From: Parasphingopyxis sp. CP4
GTDB lineage: Bacteria > Pseudomonadota > Alphaproteobacteria > Sphingomonadales > Sphingomonadaceae
Direction: 5' to 3'
Length of the DNA: 64,000 nt
Assembly (NCBI RefSeq): GCF_013378055.1
Contig: NZ_CP051130.1
Span: 434,001-498,000, forward strand
Shown here piece after piece: positions 62,259 to 64,000 of this stretch. Both the position numbers and the translations under genes were made by a program. Position 1 is the stretch's first letter. The number at the start of each line of letters is the position of its first letter. The notes below the pieces were generated by a model. The model was not told the DNA's origin, did no database searches, and saw nothing but the letters and a program-made list of their open reading frames with translations.

Positions 62259-64000
62259 TTAGCCGATTTCGGCATCCAATTCTTCAAACAACCGGCTGAT
62301 ATGGGTCAGTCTTGACCGTTCTTCGTCCAATATTGCGCGGAAGGCGCGGGTCTTGAAGGCTGCGACCTCGGTGTCCGGAAGCCGCGTGGCCTCCGGCGTC
62401 GTTGAGACCAGAATATCGATCAATCGCTCGGCGCCATGCAGTCGTCCCCAAAGATAGTCATTCTCTCGATAGGCGCGGCTGAAAAAGGCCCCGAAGCTGT
62501 TGAACTCAATGCCCTTGAGCGTTTCCTCTGCGCCGCCCTGGCGGATCGACTGGGCGTCTTCGGGCGCGATGCGATCCACTTTGACGGGATCAAACTCGTC
62601 CAAACCCTCGCCCTGGAGCAGGGGTAATGTTGCGATGTCGTAGAAGGGAAAGCCGAGATAGGCGAACAGCATTGTGCGCTTCTGCGCCTTGGGTAAATCG
62701 GCCAGCGCCGCCGAGAGCAACTCTTCTGCCCGATCATCAGCGATTTTCAGGTCGCGCTGCGCAGCCAGCATGTCGAGGGCGGCTCCCGGATCTGCCAGCG
62801 CCTTCTCGGCAACTGCAACCGCGGACTCATCGAAATATTCGCGGCGCTCGCGATCGAGATAATCCCCCAGCGTATCGTAAATTGCATCCCGCGCCGGATT
62901 GAGCAGCTCAGGATCGCACTCGCCATTTTCTTCCATCGCGACGAGACGGCGCAGCATGAAGCGCAGCCGGCGAATGCGGAACTGTATGTCATGCTCGCGC
63001 AGGAACAGGATTGTTTCGTCGCTCACCACCCCATTGCTGACCGGATCCGCACGATTGAGACCGCGCTTGGCCAACTCGCTCCACACAGCGGCCCGCAAGG
63101 CACGCTCTGTCGTCGGGTCGCCATTGGCAAGGCTGCGCAGCATGGTGACCAGCTCATCTGCAATGCCGGAGAGTTTTAGCTGGCCATAGGAGGCATAGGC
63201 ATAGCCCGCTTCCTTCACTGCATAATTCTGGGCTTTCGCACGCCAGGCTGCGAGCCGGGCTGGGGTTGGCCTATTGAGGAACAATGTGCGGCCGAAATCA
63301 TTCTCGATCGCATTTTCCACGCCGGGCCGAATGGCTTCGACGATCCGCCGCATCCGCAATATCCGCCGGGACCGGCCTTCTATGGCCTCAAGATTGTCGC
63401 GGATCGGCTGTTCGCGGGGAATATCGGACAGCGCTCCGAATATCGCCCGGAAGAAACCGGGGACTGCCTCGCTGCCTTCGCCGATCTCGATGCTGCGAAT
63501 GCCCGGCTTTGGATCAATATAGACGAAGCGCCGATCAACTTCGCGATGGGCGGGTCGATCGCGCAGGGCTTCGATCGCCGGGCCAAACGGCGCATTGGCG
63601 AGGACGGAGCCATCGATCAGGGCTGTTGTCTCGGCTGTCCCGGCGCTGCTTTGGCGCGGAAGGACGCGCTGGAGAAATGTGGTGCGATCCGGCCATTCGA
63701 TCCCGCGCCCCTCCAGGACCGTATCAAGCTCACCGACGGTGAATGGCGGGAACGCCCCCGGAAAACTGGCTGTGGCGCGCGCGGCAAAGGTCAGGCCGGG
63801 AATACTGCCAAGATCGCGCGGTCCATTGCCGCGATCGCAAAAGGGGAAGGTGAGGCGGTGTTCGGTTTCCACAATCTCAGGGGGGGAGTTGAGGTTCAGT
63901 TTCTGCGGATGGCCGTGAAAATCCGTGACGGTGACGAACAGATCGAGCGGCTGCCCGTCCGGCAGTAGCGGCTGGGATGTGGGGAGGCTGTCCATCGCCT
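62259..64000 (-). CDS. Patatin-like protein (partial at right edge)
   Basis: The frame is open to the right edge, so the N-terminus (with any GxSxG serine motif) is missing; the visible 580 residues follow an internal Met near 63995. Patatin features visible are FAARATASFPGAFPPFTVG and the Asp motif IDGSVLANAPFGPAIEAL (DGS-type). The long C-terminal region is helical and Glu/Arg-rich (ESAVAVAEKALADPGAALDM). I recall it as DUF3376-type patatin-related proteins. Lipase activity cannot be judged without the N-terminus. Confidence 0.8.
   Translation of the reverse strand, partial: AMDSLPTSQPLLPDGQPLDLFVTVTDFHGHPQKLNLNSPPEIVETEHRLTFPFCDRGNGPRDLGSIPGLTFAARATASFPGAFPPFTVGELDTVLEGRGIEWPDRTTFLQRVLPRQSSAGTAETTALIDGSVLANAPFGPAIEALRDRPAHREVDRRFVYIDPKPGIRSIEIGEGSEAVPGFFRAIFGALSDIPREQPIRDNLEAIEGRSRRILRMRRIVEAIRPGVENAIENDFGRTLFLNRPTPARLAAWRAKAQNYAVKEAGYAYASYGQLKLSGIADELVTMLRSLANGDPTTERALRAAVWSELAKRGLNRADPVSNGVVSDETILFLREHDIQFRIRRLRFMLRRLVAMEENGECDPELLNPARDAIYDTLGDYLDRERREYFDESAVAVAEKALADPGAALDMLAAQRDLKIADDRAEELLSAALADLPKAQKRTMLFAYLGFPFYDIATLPLLQGEGLDEFDPVKVDRIAPEDAQSIRQGGAEETLKGIEFNSFGAFFSRAYRENDYLWGRLHGAERLIDILVSTTPEATRLPDTEVAAFKTRAFRAILDEERSRLTHISRLFEELDAEIG

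Overview
The window is a gene-dense, moderately GC-rich stretch of an alphaproteobacterial chromosome, most likely from the order Sphingomonadales; the genus cannot be fixed from the sequence. The evidence is the TrcR/DUF1013 cell-cycle regulator, CpdR, a split ATP synthase locus with both b' and b subunits, SapC, a DUF6356 protein and several sphingomonad-type hypothetical proteins. There is no prophage, CRISPR array, transposase or rRNA. One tRNA-Val(GAC) is present.

Layout. 1-12.7 kb: tail of a probable glycosyltransferase, trcR, an acyl-CoA ligase, an aldehyde dehydrogenase, then a housekeeping run xseB-ispA-coaD-peptidylprolyl isomerase-queA-tgt-crotonase, followed on the other strand by a flavin monooxygenase and a DEAD-box helicase. 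12.8-22 kb: FAD-linked dehydrogenase, sapC, a candidate small RNA, an N-formylglutamate amidohydrolase, cpdR, tRNA-Val, thiolase, DUF6356, a GntP-type permease, DUF484 and xerC. 22-32.5 kb: gshB-yraN-rsmI divergent from an LpoA-like lipoprotein, palindromic repeats, the rph-rdgB-hemW operon, a BlaI/M56 sensor pair, and hrcA-grpE. 32.5-36.1 kb: an accessory-looking minus-strand block of exported proteins (glycine-zipper protein, HExxH peptidase, duplicated secreted domain, PCu(A)C copper chaperone). 36.2-46.6 kb: dnaK-dnaJ, a 2OG oxygenase, a metallo-beta-lactamase-fold enzyme, purB, ppk2 behind a good FNR/FixK-type site, a quinone oxidoreductase and radC. 46.6-57 kb: the envelope operon ydbH-ynbE-ydbL, a methyltransferase, a DUF3298 protein, the F0 ATP synthase operon atpI-B-E-F'-F, a GFA-family protein and uvrC. 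57-64 kb: a divergent cluster of three BioF2/FemAB-like acyltransferases, a polysaccharide deacetylase and a multi-pass membrane protein, then a patatin-like protein cut by the right edge.

How the parts fit. Protein quality control (hrcA, grpE, dnaK, dnaJ), purine and tRNA metabolism (purB, rdgB, rph, queA, tgt), DNA maintenance (xseB, xerC, uvrC, radC) and energy (F0 operon, ppk2) form an ordinary core. The least explained parts are the 57-62 kb acyltransferase/deacetylase cluster, which may modify a cell-surface polymer; the BlaI/M56 pair sitting between rph and hrcA; a structured suhB/alpha-r8-like small RNA after sapC; and the 32.5-36.1 kb block of exported proteins between grpE and dnaK. 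Functions come from recognised motifs and family knowledge read by eye; no database search was run.
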